In this document: positions 1 to 6,219 of the stretch, piece after piece
Layout of the letters: every line of letters starts with the position of its first letter
Numbering within the stretch: the stretch's first letter is position 1
The notes under the pieces: generated by a model
The model's input: only the letters and a program-made list of their open reading frames with translations
Database searches by the model: none
Told to the model about the DNA's origin: nothing
DNA from: Anaerolineales bacterium UBA5069
GTDB lineage: Bacteria; Chloroflexota; Anaerolineae; Caldilineales; Caldilineaceae
Assembly: GCA_002415895.1 (NCBI GenBank)
Contig: DIAV01000010.1
Coordinates: 1-6,219, forward strand
Reading direction: 5' to 3'
Length of the DNA: 6,219 bases
Program-made: the position numbers and the translations under genes

Positions 1-1511
<1,511 letters not shown>

Positions 1512-1519
1512 AGACGAGC

Positions 1520-1525
1520 ATTCTA
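1520..1525 (-). promoter_or_regulatory. Candidate -10 box (TAGAAT) for the radical SAM gene
   Basis: On the minus strand TAGAAT ends 8 bases before the ATG at 1511. This matches the bacterial -10 consensus at 5 of 6 positions. No convincing -35 is present 16-19 bases upstream; a GC-rich inverted repeat occupies that place. With normal geometry transcription would begin at or next to the start codon, so the message could be leaderless. That would agree with the absence of a purine-rich ribosome binding site in the intervening bases. Confidence 0.35.
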
Positions 1526-1531
1526 CCACGT

Positions 1532-1554
1532 CAGCGCAAGCGCTGTTGCAGCGC
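1532..1554. repeat. Three alternating CAGCGC/GCGCTG half-sites in the divergent spacer
   Basis: CAGCGC (1532-1537), GCGCTG (1540-1545) and CAGCGC (1549-1554) form two overlapping inverted repeats with 2-bp and 3-bp centres. They cover the place where a -35 element for the radical SAM gene would lie. This could be an operator or a small hairpin. In GC-rich DNA such short arms can also arise by chance, so the functional reading is tentative. Confidence 0.3.
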
Positions 1555-1655
1555 GGCTTCCCAAACCGAGGCGTTCGCATGCCACCTTCGATTCTGCCAT
1601 CATTTGATGTAAACTGGAGTTATCACCCATTCAAGCCAGCCACCACACAACCATC

Positions 1656-2210
1656 ATGCCCGCACTCCGCCTCTACACCATTGGCCATAGCAATATGGCT
1701 GCCGAGCAGTTCATCAAGCTGCTCCAGCGCTACGGAATCGCAACACTGATCGACGTGCGCACGTCGCCCTACAGTCACTACAATCCGCAATTCAATCGCG
1801 AGGCGCTGACGCAGAGCCTGGCAGAACAGCAAATTGAATATGTGTATTGCGGAGATGCATTGGGCGGTCGCCCCAGTGATGCCTCCTGTTACAAGCGTGG
1901 CACGCTGCCCATGCCGGAAAGCGACTACCTGCACGAGGTGGATTATCGAGAAATAATGACGCGCGCATGGTTTACCAAAGGCATAGCGCGCGTGCTGGAC
2001 TATTGTGCACAGCAACCGACCGCCGTGTTTTGCAGTGAAGCCAAGCCCGAAGAGTGCCATCGCCACCACCTGATTTCTGTGCATCTGCTCGAAACGCACC
2101 CGGAGTGCGAAGTCCTGCACATTCTCTCCACAGGGCAGGCAATCAAGGCCAACCACATTCACTTGTCCGTAGACGGTATCCCGCCGGAGCAACTGGGATT
2201 TGCATTCTAG
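1656..2210 (+). CDS. DUF488 family protein (first of two, 184 aa)
   Basis: The protein opens with LYTIGHSN (residues 6-13), the classical N-terminal signature of DUF488. It then has IDVRTSPYS (32-40) with the conserved Asp33/Arg35, a GGRPSD segment (70-75), and the C-terminal motif CSEAKPEECHR (126-136) with Cys126, Glu128, Cys134, His135 and Arg136. These charged and Cys/His residues are what one would expect of an active site, but the biochemical role of DUF488 is not established to my knowledge. The C-terminal tail, ending IPPEQLGFAF, is typical of the TIGHSN-type subgroup. No signal peptide or membrane segment is visible, so the protein is probably cytoplasmic. The ATG is chosen because the family motif begins five residues in; there is no clear Shine-Dalgarno. 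It is the first gene of a tight plus-strand cassette with a second DUF488 gene 31 bp downstream. Confidence 0.92.
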   Translation: MPALRLYTIGHSNMAAEQFIKLLQRYGIATLIDVRTSPYSHYNPQFNREALTQSLAEQQIEYVYCGDALGGRPSDASCYKRGTLPMPESDYLHEVDYREIMTRAWFTKGIARVLDYCAQQPTAVFCSEAKPEECHRHHLISVHLLETHPECEVLHILSTGQAIKANHIHLSVDGIPPEQLGFAF

Positions 2211-2241
2211 CCACCGCAACCTGCGGAATCGTGACAAACAC

Positions 2242-2679
2242 ATGGAGATTTACACCATTGGCTTCACCCAGAAGAGCGCTGAAACGTTCTTCACGCTGTT
2301 GGCCGACCACGAAATTACCCTGCTCGCCGACATTCGTCTGCGCCCAGGCGGGCAACTGAGCGGCTTCAGCAAGGGCAGCGACCTTGCATTCTTTCTCGAC
2401 CGGCTCTGCAATGGCTGCCGTTATCTGCACATGCCCTTGCTCGCGCCCACCAAGGACATCCTTGACGGCTACCGGCGCGATGAAGACTGGGCGCGCTACG
2501 AGCGGCGCTTCCGCGGCCTCCTGGACGAGCGCAAGATCCCGCAGGCGCTTGACAAAGCGCTCTTCGCCAACAACCGCGTCTGCATGCTCTGCAGCGAAGC
2601 AACGCCCGATCAATGTCATCGGCGGCTGGTGGCCGAGCGCCTCGCCCGTGCATGGGAGGCCAAGGTGGTGCACTTGTGA
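2242..2679 (+). CDS. DUF488 family protein (second, shorter subtype, 145 aa)
   Basis: The reading starts MEIYTIGFTQKSAETFF, where TIGFT replaces the TIGHSN of the upstream paralogue. It is followed by ADIRLRPGG (29-37, Asp30/Arg32), YLHMPLLAPTK (61-71) and the motif CSEATPDQCHR (117-127). This is the compact DUF488 subtype; sequence similarity to the first copy is confined mostly to the motifs, so it is not a recent tandem duplication. An in-frame ATG at 2200 would add 14 unlike residues (including HSSHRNLRNRDK) and overlap the upstream gene by 11 bp. I prefer the ATG at 2242 because the fold's first strand begins right there; GGAA at 2225-2228 is a weak and rather distant ribosome binding site. 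The stop codon TGA overlaps the GTG start of the next gene, which suggests translational coupling. Molecular function is unknown. Confidence 0.92.
   Translation: MEIYTIGFTQKSAETFFTLLADHEITLLADIRLRPGGQLSGFSKGSDLAFFLDRLCNGCRYLHMPLLAPTKDILDGYRRDEDWARYERRFRGLLDERKIPQALDKALFANNRVCMLCSEATPDQCHRRLVAERLARAWEAKVVHL
2662..2668 (+). promoter_or_regulatory. Ribosome binding site that supports the GTG start at 2676
   Basis: AAGGTGG differs from the ideal AAGGAGG at one base and lies 7 bases before the GTG at 2676. It is inside the end of the second DUF488 gene. It supports the GTG start over the upstream ATG at 2613, which would give 21 extra low-complexity residues translated from within the DUF488 frame. 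Confidence 0.6.
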
Positions 2680-3437
2680 TCAAGCGGGTACGCATTACGG
2701 ATCTCACGCGCATGAGTCCACCGCGCGTGTGCATTGCCGGCTATGACGAAGACAACATCTGCGTGCGCCCCGTCCTGCGCTATGAGCAGATCGTCGAGGA
2801 TGACCTCAACACAGCGACAGGCCTGATTACCCCCTTTGCCGAAGTCGAGTACGACCTCACGCCGGCCCCCGGTGCCGCACCCCATGTTGAAGACCAGGTT
2901 TACGCGCCCCAAAGCGTGAAGTGGGTTCGCGCGCTCAGCGAGCATGAGCGCTACAATCTTTTGCGCGCAACCGCCCTGCCGCGCGTCGAGGAGGCGTTTG
3001 GCGCGCCATTGGTCAATATTGGCGGCTACTTTGTGCGCATGGGCAGCGGTCTGCGATCACTTGTTACAATTCACCTGCGCCATGCGCCTACAGTGCAGTT
3101 GCTGGAGCAAAGTGGACACACAAAGTGGCGGCTCACGTTTCGCGACAGCGCCAATCACGAGTACAACCTGCCCATCACGGATCTCACCTGGCACTACTTT
3201 GCTGCCGTGCAGCGCCAATACGGTGGCAACGATTGCAAAGCGCTTGAAGGGCGCCTCAACCGCCTGCTTGTGCAATCCGACCACTTTTTGCGGCTGGGCT
3301 TAACGCGTGAATTCCCGTCCGGAAGCCACCAATGCTGGCTGCAAGTGAACGGCATCTACACCTTCCCCGATTACCTCGACGGATATACCTTTGCCGAATA
3401 CCGCGCGGGGCTCGCGGCGCAGGCCCCAACGACCTGA
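2676..3437 (+). CDS. Probable dual OB-fold domain protein, DUF488-associated (253 aa, GTG start)
   Basis: Read from GTG 2676 the protein begins with IKRVRITDLTRM, then RVCIAGYDEDNICVRPVL (about residues 17-34). The RxCIAG...xVRPV pattern is one I associate with the dual OB-containing (DuOB) domain family. The C-terminal half carries LPITDLTWHY (165-174) and LTREFPSGSHQCWLQVNGIYTFPDY. This suggests a second OB-like unit, since an ITDLT strand recurs in both halves about 160 residues apart. OB folds commonly bind nucleic acids, so a nucleic-acid-binding role is plausible but inferred. The start codon GTG overlaps the TGA of the upstream DUF488 gene (GTGA, 4 bp), a layout typical of translational coupling and partner proteins. 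No signal peptide or membrane segment is visible. A longer ATG start at 2613 is possible but would extend into unrelated frame-shadow sequence. The family call is moderately confident; the function is unknown. Confidence 0.75.
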   Translation: MIKRVRITDLTRMSPPRVCIAGYDEDNICVRPVLRYEQIVEDDLNTATGLITPFAEVEYDLTPAPGAAPHVEDQVYAPQSVKWVRALSEHERYNLLRATALPRVEEAFGAPLVNIGGYFVRMGSGLRSLVTIHLRHAPTVQLLEQSGHTKWRLTFRDSANHEYNLPITDLTWHYFAAVQRQYGGNDCKALEGRLNRLLVQSDHFLRLGLTREFPSGSHQCWLQVNGIYTFPDYLDGYTFAEYRAGLAAQAPTT

Positions 3438-3470
3438 CGCGCGTGCTCGGCCTGTCCAGGCGAATATCCC

Positions 3471-3499
3471 TTGCACCCCTCTGCGCCCGCCGCTATAAT
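3471..3499 (+). promoter_or_regulatory. Sigma70-type promoter for the oxidoreductase/VOC operon
   Basis: TTGCAC (3471-3476) and a perfect TATAAT (3494-3499) are separated by exactly 17 bp. This is the best promoter in the window. The expected start site is near 3506, giving a leader of about 53 bases before the ATG at 3559. It begins only 33 bases after the stop of the upstream gene. I see no terminator in between, so read-through from the DUF488 cassette is also possible. Confidence 0.75.
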
Positions 3500-3558
3500 G
3501 CGGCCAGTTCCTGAATCCCCCCATTCCCATCCAGTACACCACCGGAAAGAACACCTCA

Positions 3559-4563
3559 ATGGCTATACGCAAATTGCGCTGGGCGCTCATGTCCACTGCC
3601 AACATCAACCAGGCGGTGATCAAGCCGCTCAAAAAGGCCGCGCGCAGTGAACTTGTCGGCGTGGCCAGCCGCGATGGCGACCGCGCCGCCGCCTATGCGC
3701 AGGAGTGGGGGCTGGCGCGCACCTGGTCCAGCTATGAAGAGCTGCTTGCAGACCCCGACATCGACGTCATCTACAACCCGCTGCCCAACTCCATGCACGC
3801 GGGCTGGTCGGTGCTGGCGGCGCAGGCGGGCAAACACGTGCTGTGCGAAAAGCCGCTCGCCGTCCACATGGAAGAGATGGACGCGCTTCAGCGCGCCGCG
3901 CAGGAGAACAACGTCACAATCTTCGAAGCATTCATGTATTTGCATCACCCACAAACCCGCGCTTTGCTCAAGATGCTCAACGAAGGGCGCATTGGCAACC
4001 TGCAAACCATCCATTCATGGTTCAACTTCTACCTGCCTGCAACCGACAGCGCCAACGTACGCATGCAGCCGGGATTAACAGGCGGCAGCAACTGGGACGT
4101 GGGTGTTTACCCCAATTCCATGGCCATTGTCATGTCCGGGGGCAAGGCGCCCGAGGCCGTATGGGCGCAGTCGGTGATTGGCGAAACCGGCGTTGATGTG
4201 GCCATGCGCGCCCAATTGCGCTTCCCGCATGATGTGACGGCGCAGTTGAGTTGCGGCTTCCGCACGCCCTTTGTGGAGGGGGCGTGGTTCGAGGGTGATG
4301 AGGGTTCGCTCTACGTAAAAGAGCCGTGGAAGCCGGGGCACACGGGCAACCCCAGCACGGTTGTCTTTACCGACATCAATGATCAGACCGAGGAAATTGT
4401 CTTTCCGCCCATGGACCCCTACGATTACGAAGTGGCGGCCATGGAAGCATGTGTGCTTGACGGCGCAGAGCCGATTGTGCCGCTTGCGCTCAGCCGCGAG
4501 TTTCTGCGCACCATCCTCGCGATGTACCGCTCCGCCGCAAGCGGCGCGGTGGAACAACCGTAA
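3559..4563 (+). CDS. Gfo/Idh/MocA family oxidoreductase (334 aa)
   Basis: This is a cytoplasmic NAD(P)-dependent dehydrogenase of the Gfo/Idh/MocA family, acting on a sugar, cyclitol or diol type substrate that cannot be named from sequence. The N-terminal Rossmann half (about 1-120) starts LRWALMSTANINQAVI, where the usual GxGxxG is replaced by an STANI-type loop, as in the dihydrodiol dehydrogenase/xylose dehydrogenase-like branch. The catalytic EKP motif is at Glu97-Lys98-Pro99. The C-terminal alpha/beta half contains GGSNWDVGVYPNSMA, with Asp180 and Tyr184 at the DxxxY/H active-site position. Length is normal for the family. GGAAAG at 3544-3549, 9 bases upstream of the ATG, is a reasonable ribosome binding site. 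It is the first gene after the strong promoter, with a VOC gene 66 bp downstream probably on the same message. Substrate and cofactor preference (NAD or NADP) remain open. Confidence 0.93.
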   Translation: MAIRKLRWALMSTANINQAVIKPLKKAARSELVGVASRDGDRAAAYAQEWGLARTWSSYEELLADPDIDVIYNPLPNSMHAGWSVLAAQAGKHVLCEKPLAVHMEEMDALQRAAQENNVTIFEAFMYLHHPQTRALLKMLNEGRIGNLQTIHSWFNFYLPATDSANVRMQPGLTGGSNWDVGVYPNSMAIVMSGGKAPEAVWAQSVIGETGVDVAMRAQLRFPHDVTAQLSCGFRTPFVEGAWFEGDEGSLYVKEPWKPGHTGNPSTVVFTDINDQTEEIVFPPMDPYDYEVAAMEACVLDGAEPIVPLALSREFLRTILAMYRSAASGAVEQP

Positions 4564-4629
4564 CCCATTGAGCACAACAACTTTGCGGCGCAGCACAGGG
4601 CCACGGGCATCTTTGCGAAAGGCTAGAGC

Positions 4630-5004
4630 ATGATGATTACCCACATTGCCATTGTTTCCCTGCCCGTGAGTGACCAAACGCGGGCGCTTGACTTCTACCG
4701 TGATGTGCTTGGCTTTGAGGTCGTACGCGACAATCCCTTCATGCCCACTGGTGCACGCTGGATTGAGGTGCGCCCATTCGGCGCGCGCACATCATTTACC
4801 CTTGTTACATGGTTTGAAACGATGATGCCCGGCAGCATGACCGGGACTGTACTCGAAGTGAACGACCTTGACGCCACCTACGCTGAATTGCAGGCGCGTG
4901 GTTTGGCCCTCTCCGCAATCGATGACGCGCCCTGGGGCCGCTACGCCACCTTCACCGACCCCGACGGCAACGGTTTTGTGCTGCAGCATAGCCGCATGCC
5001 CTGA
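4630..5004 (+). CDS. VOC (glyoxalase/bleomycin resistance/dioxygenase) superfamily protein (124 aa)
   Basis: A small single-domain VOC protein with two beta-alpha-beta-beta-beta modules. Module one is THIAIVSLPVSD...ALDFYRDVLGFEVVRD (4-34). Module two contains VLEVNDLDATYAELQARG (74-91) and ends FTDPDGNGFVLQHS (108-121), the classical C-terminal VOC signature. His5 and Glu46 sit where the first metal ligands usually are. The position where many members have a ligand Glu near the C-terminus reads Gln119, so the metal site may be incomplete or the protein may not be a canonical glyoxalase. AAAGG at 4618-4622, 7 bases before the ATG at 4630, supports this start; Met2 at 4633 is the alternative. 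It is probably co-transcribed with the upstream oxidoreductase, as the 66-bp gap holds no obvious promoter or terminator. Substrate unknown; conversion of, or binding to, a small molecule is the family expectation. Confidence 0.92.
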   Translation: MMITHIAIVSLPVSDQTRALDFYRDVLGFEVVRDNPFMPTGARWIEVRPFGARTSFTLVTWFETMMPGSMTGTVLEVNDLDATYAELQARGLALSAIDDAPWGRYATFTDPDGNGFVLQHSRMP

Positions 5005-5051
5005 GACAACGGCCCTGAAAGCACGCTGCACTTGAGCAACACAACAAACAG

Positions 5052-5089
5052 AAAGGGGTGCCAGCGCACATGCGCCGACACCCCTTTTT
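5052..5089. terminator. Probable bidirectional rho-independent terminator between convergent genes
   Basis: AAAGGGGTG (5052-5060) pairs perfectly with CACCCCTTT (5079-5087). A second inner stem, GCGC (5064-5067) with GCGC (5072-5075), closes an ACAT tetraloop. On the plus strand the stem runs into TTTTT (5085-5089), ending the VOC operon. On the minus strand the same stem is followed by TTTCTGTTTG, so it can also terminate the SDR gene. It sits 47 bases after the VOC stop and 18 bases beyond the SDR stop. Confidence 0.88.
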
Positions 5090-5107
5090 ACTTCCGCAAA
5101 GAGCGTG

Positions 5108-6034
5108 TTACACGCGTTGCGCCAATCCCACCATACCCTCGCTTACCTGCCAGAGACGGCGCGCCGCCTCCATATCCTGCGCGGCCGCCGACGGTGTCAC
5201 CGGCTTGCACTTCACGAAGTAAAGACCTGTTACCCCTTCAACTTCGGGGGATGTTGCCAGGTAGAGTGTCGTCTGCGCACCCTGCTCAGGCGTAATCGCC
5301 GTCATGCCTTGCATCCAGCCGACAAGCGTAGTCATGACACTCTCGCCAGAGCGCCCAAAACGCGATGCGACAAAACCCGGGTGCAATGCATTGGATGTCA
5401 CACCTGTACCTTCCAGCCGCTGCGCCAGCTCTTTGGCAAAGAGGATATTGGCGAGCTTGGATTGCCCATAGGTGCGCCAGCCCACCACCTGATTCCTGTG
5501 CTCAAGGTCGGCAAAGTTGATCTTGCCAAAGCTGTGCGCGCCGGAGGAGACGCTGACGATACGGCTCGGCGCGCTGGCCTTGAGCACATCCAGCAGCAAA
5601 TCCGTCAGCAGGAAGTAGGCCATGTGGTTCAGCGCCCACGTCATTTCAATGCCATCCACGCTCTCGGCCCGCTTGTAGAAGATGCCGCCGGCGTTGTTTA
5701 CAAGCACATCCAGCCGCCGGTGGTTGCGCTTGAAGGTCTCTGCAACGGCGTGAATGTCTCTCTGCGACGAGAGATCAGCCACAATAAACTCAACAGCCGG
5801 GTTGACGGCCAGTGCGCGGATTTCTTTTTCCACGGCGGCGCACTTTTCAGGATTGCGCCCCACGCCCACCACGGTTGCGCCACGCCGCGCCAACTCCAGC
5901 GCCGTCACCTTGCCAATGCCGTCCGTCGCGCCCGTTACGAGCATGACCTTGCCCGATAGATCGGTCGGCATAAGCCCTTTTAGCGCTGCCTGTGTAGCAT
6001 CCATCGGGCGGCTGCCATTCTGTTGAGCCATCAT
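5108..6034 (-). CDS. Short-chain dehydrogenase/reductase, retinol-dehydrogenase-like (308 aa)
   Basis: A cytoplasmic NAD(P)H-dependent oxidoreductase of the SDR superfamily. The Rossmann cofactor loop TGATDGIG is at 34-41 and NNAGG at 113-117. The catalytic tetrad is visible as Asn136 (WALNHMAYF), Ser164 (SVSSGAH), Tyr189 and Lys193 (YGQSK). HPGFVASRFGR near residue 220 follows the usual PG motif. Arg60 after the second strand (VGVGRN) suggests NADPH rather than NADH, which is an inference. The overall pattern, with GGIFYKR and SSGAHSFGKINFADL, resembles the RDH11-14/WW-domain-oxidoreductase-like group that bacteria use for varied aldehydes and ketones. The length of about 300 aa fits. ATG 6034 and ATG 6031 are adjacent candidates; the second has the better spacing (8 bases) from AAGGA. 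It is transcribed toward the VOC gene, separated by a shared terminator. Substrate unknown. Confidence 0.94.
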   Translation of the reverse strand: MMAQQNGSRPMDATQAALKGLMPTDLSGKVMLVTGATDGIGKVTALELARRGATVVGVGRNPEKCAAVEKEIRALAVNPAVEFIVADLSSQRDIHAVAETFKRNHRRLDVLVNNAGGIFYKRAESVDGIEMTWALNHMAYFLLTDLLLDVLKASAPSRIVSVSSGAHSFGKINFADLEHRNQVVGWRTYGQSKLANILFAKELAQRLEGTGVTSNALHPGFVASRFGRSGESVMTTLVGWMQGMTAITPEQGAQTTLYLATSPEVEGVTGLYFVKCKPVTPSAAAQDMEAARRLWQVSEGMVGLAQRV

Positions 6035-6038
6035 GATT

Positions 6039-6044
6039 ATCCTT
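6039..6044 (-). promoter_or_regulatory. Ribosome binding site of the SDR gene
   Basis: On the minus strand AAGGAT lies 4 bases before the ATG at 6034 and 7 bases before the second ATG at 6031. The wider, more usual spacing favours initiation at Met2 (6031), which would shorten the protein by one residue. Confidence 0.55.
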
Positions 6045-6089
6045 GCTGCATTTGTGGCGAGCCCGCAATCGCGGCACGCTTAGACGGAG

Positions 6090-6111
6090 AGATGGACGCA
6101 TTGCGCCATCT
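6090..6111. other. Hairpin in the SDR 5' leader
   Basis: AGATGG (6090-6095) pairs with CCATCT (6106-6111), and CGC (6097-6099) with GCG (6103-6105), around a 3-base loop with one bulged base at 6096. No T-run follows on the minus strand, so it is not an intrinsic terminator. If transcription starts near 6127 the hairpin would lie about 16-37 bases into the SDR leader. It could affect translation or stability, or be a protein-binding palindrome. Confidence 0.4.
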
Positions 6112-6133
6112 TCGCAACCAGATACGTGCGTCC

Positions 6134-6162
6134 AGCATAGCAGCACTTTGTGAGTTCAACCA
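6134..6162 (-). promoter_or_regulatory. Weak candidate promoter for the SDR gene
   Basis: On the minus strand TGGTTG (6157-6162) and TATGCT (6134-6139) are 17 bp apart. The -10 matches four of six consensus bases and the -35 is poor. The predicted start near 6127 gives a leader of about 90 bases. A perfect 15-bp palindrome lies just upstream of the -35 element. Confidence 0.3.
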
Positions 6163-6170
6163 TAAGCCAG

Positions 6171-6185
6171 CATCAAATTTTGATG
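6171..6185. promoter_or_regulatory. Perfect palindrome, probable operator (CATCAAA-T-TTTGATG)
   Basis: Two 7-base arms, CATCAAA and TTTGATG, flank a single T. The AT-rich composition contrasts with the surrounding GC-rich DNA. It lies 8 bp upstream of the candidate SDR -35 element and 4 bp before the ATG of a possible divergent plus-strand gene at 6190. That position fits a dimeric regulator acting on one or both directions. The regulator is unknown. Confidence 0.45.
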
Positions 6186-6189
6186 AGAA

Positions 6190-6219
6190 ATGATGACTCA
6201 AGTTACGCAGCAAAACGAT
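6190..6219 (+). CDS. Possible first ten codons of a divergent gene (runs off right edge)
   Basis: ATG at 6190 opens a frame reading MMTQVTQQND to the window end without a stop. It is preceded by a purine-rich stretch (GATGAGAA) close to the start; an in-frame ATG at 6183 does not exist, since that one is in another frame. Gene orientation (divergent from SDR, with an operator-like palindrome between) makes a start here plausible. Ten codons cannot establish a gene or a family. Confidence 0.2.
   Translation, partial: MMTQVTQQND

Noticed and set aside
1587..1615. Possible promoter (TTCGAT-17-TAAACT) for the DUF488 cassette
   Set aside because: The -35 matches only two of six consensus bases and the -10 four of six. 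This is too weak to annotate, although some promoter must lie in or near 1512-1655.
1623..2243. Minus-strand open frame of 206 codons over the first DUF488 gene
   Set aside because: No motif. The plus-strand frame carries TIGHSN and CSEAxPxxCHR, so this is a shadow of real coding sequence.
2143..2673. Minus-strand open frame of 176 codons over the second DUF488 gene
   Set aside because: Shadow frame; the opposite strand encodes a recognised family.
3449..3462. GCCTG-TC-CAGGC inverted repeat after the dual-OB gene as a terminator
   Set aside because: The loop would be only two bases and no T-run follows, so it does not look like an intrinsic terminator.
4075..4677. Minus-strand open frame of 200 codons over the Gfo/Idh/MocA gene
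   Set aside because: No motif, and it runs across the end of one confident gene and the start of another on the opposite strand.
5105..5959. Plus-strand open frame of 284 codons antisense to the SDR gene
   Set aside because: Composition is His/Arg/Ala-rich without domain signatures, while the minus strand has a complete SDR tetrad.

Overview
The window is GC-rich (roughly 60% by eye) bacterial DNA, tightly packed with genes. It carries the 3' part of a radical SAM gene, a three-gene cassette (DUF488, DUF488, probable dual-OB protein), an oxidoreductase plus VOC-protein pair, and a short-chain dehydrogenase. No IS element, integrase, tRNA, rRNA or CRISPR array is visible. The gene content and the stand-alone-looking rSAM/B12-like protein would suit Chloroflexota or another GC-rich environmental bacterium. 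That assignment is a weak inference, because no marker gene is present.

Layout. On the minus strand, 1511 down to the left edge is a radical SAM protein whose 3' end lies outside the window. A 144-bp divergent spacer (1512-1655) separates it from a plus-strand cassette at 1656-3437: a 184-aa DUF488 protein, a second, shorter DUF488 protein of a different subtype (145 aa), and a 253-aa protein. The third gene starts at a GTG inside the stop codon of the second and looks like a dual OB-fold protein. The tight packing (31-bp gap, then a 4-bp GTGA overlap) argues for one transcript. This is the most interesting part of the window: two DUF488 proteins that share a CSEAxPxxCHR motif, coupled to a putative nucleic-acid-binding OB protein.

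A near-consensus sigma70-type promoter (TTGCAC-17-TATAAT, 3471-3499) then drives a Gfo/Idh/MocA oxidoreductase (3559-4563) and, probably on the same transcript, a small VOC/glyoxalase-fold protein (4630-5004). A strong stem-loop with a T-run (5052-5089) lies between this operon and the convergent minus-strand SDR gene (5108-6034), and it can probably terminate transcription from both sides.

The right end (6035-6219) is the SDR upstream region. It holds a ribosome binding site, a leader hairpin, a weak promoter candidate, a perfect CATCAAA-T-TTTGATG palindrome that looks like an operator, and possibly the first ten codons of a divergent plus-strand gene. The oxidoreductase, VOC and SDR genes suggest small-molecule (sugar, diol or xenobiotic) redox metabolism, but no substrate can be read from the sequence.
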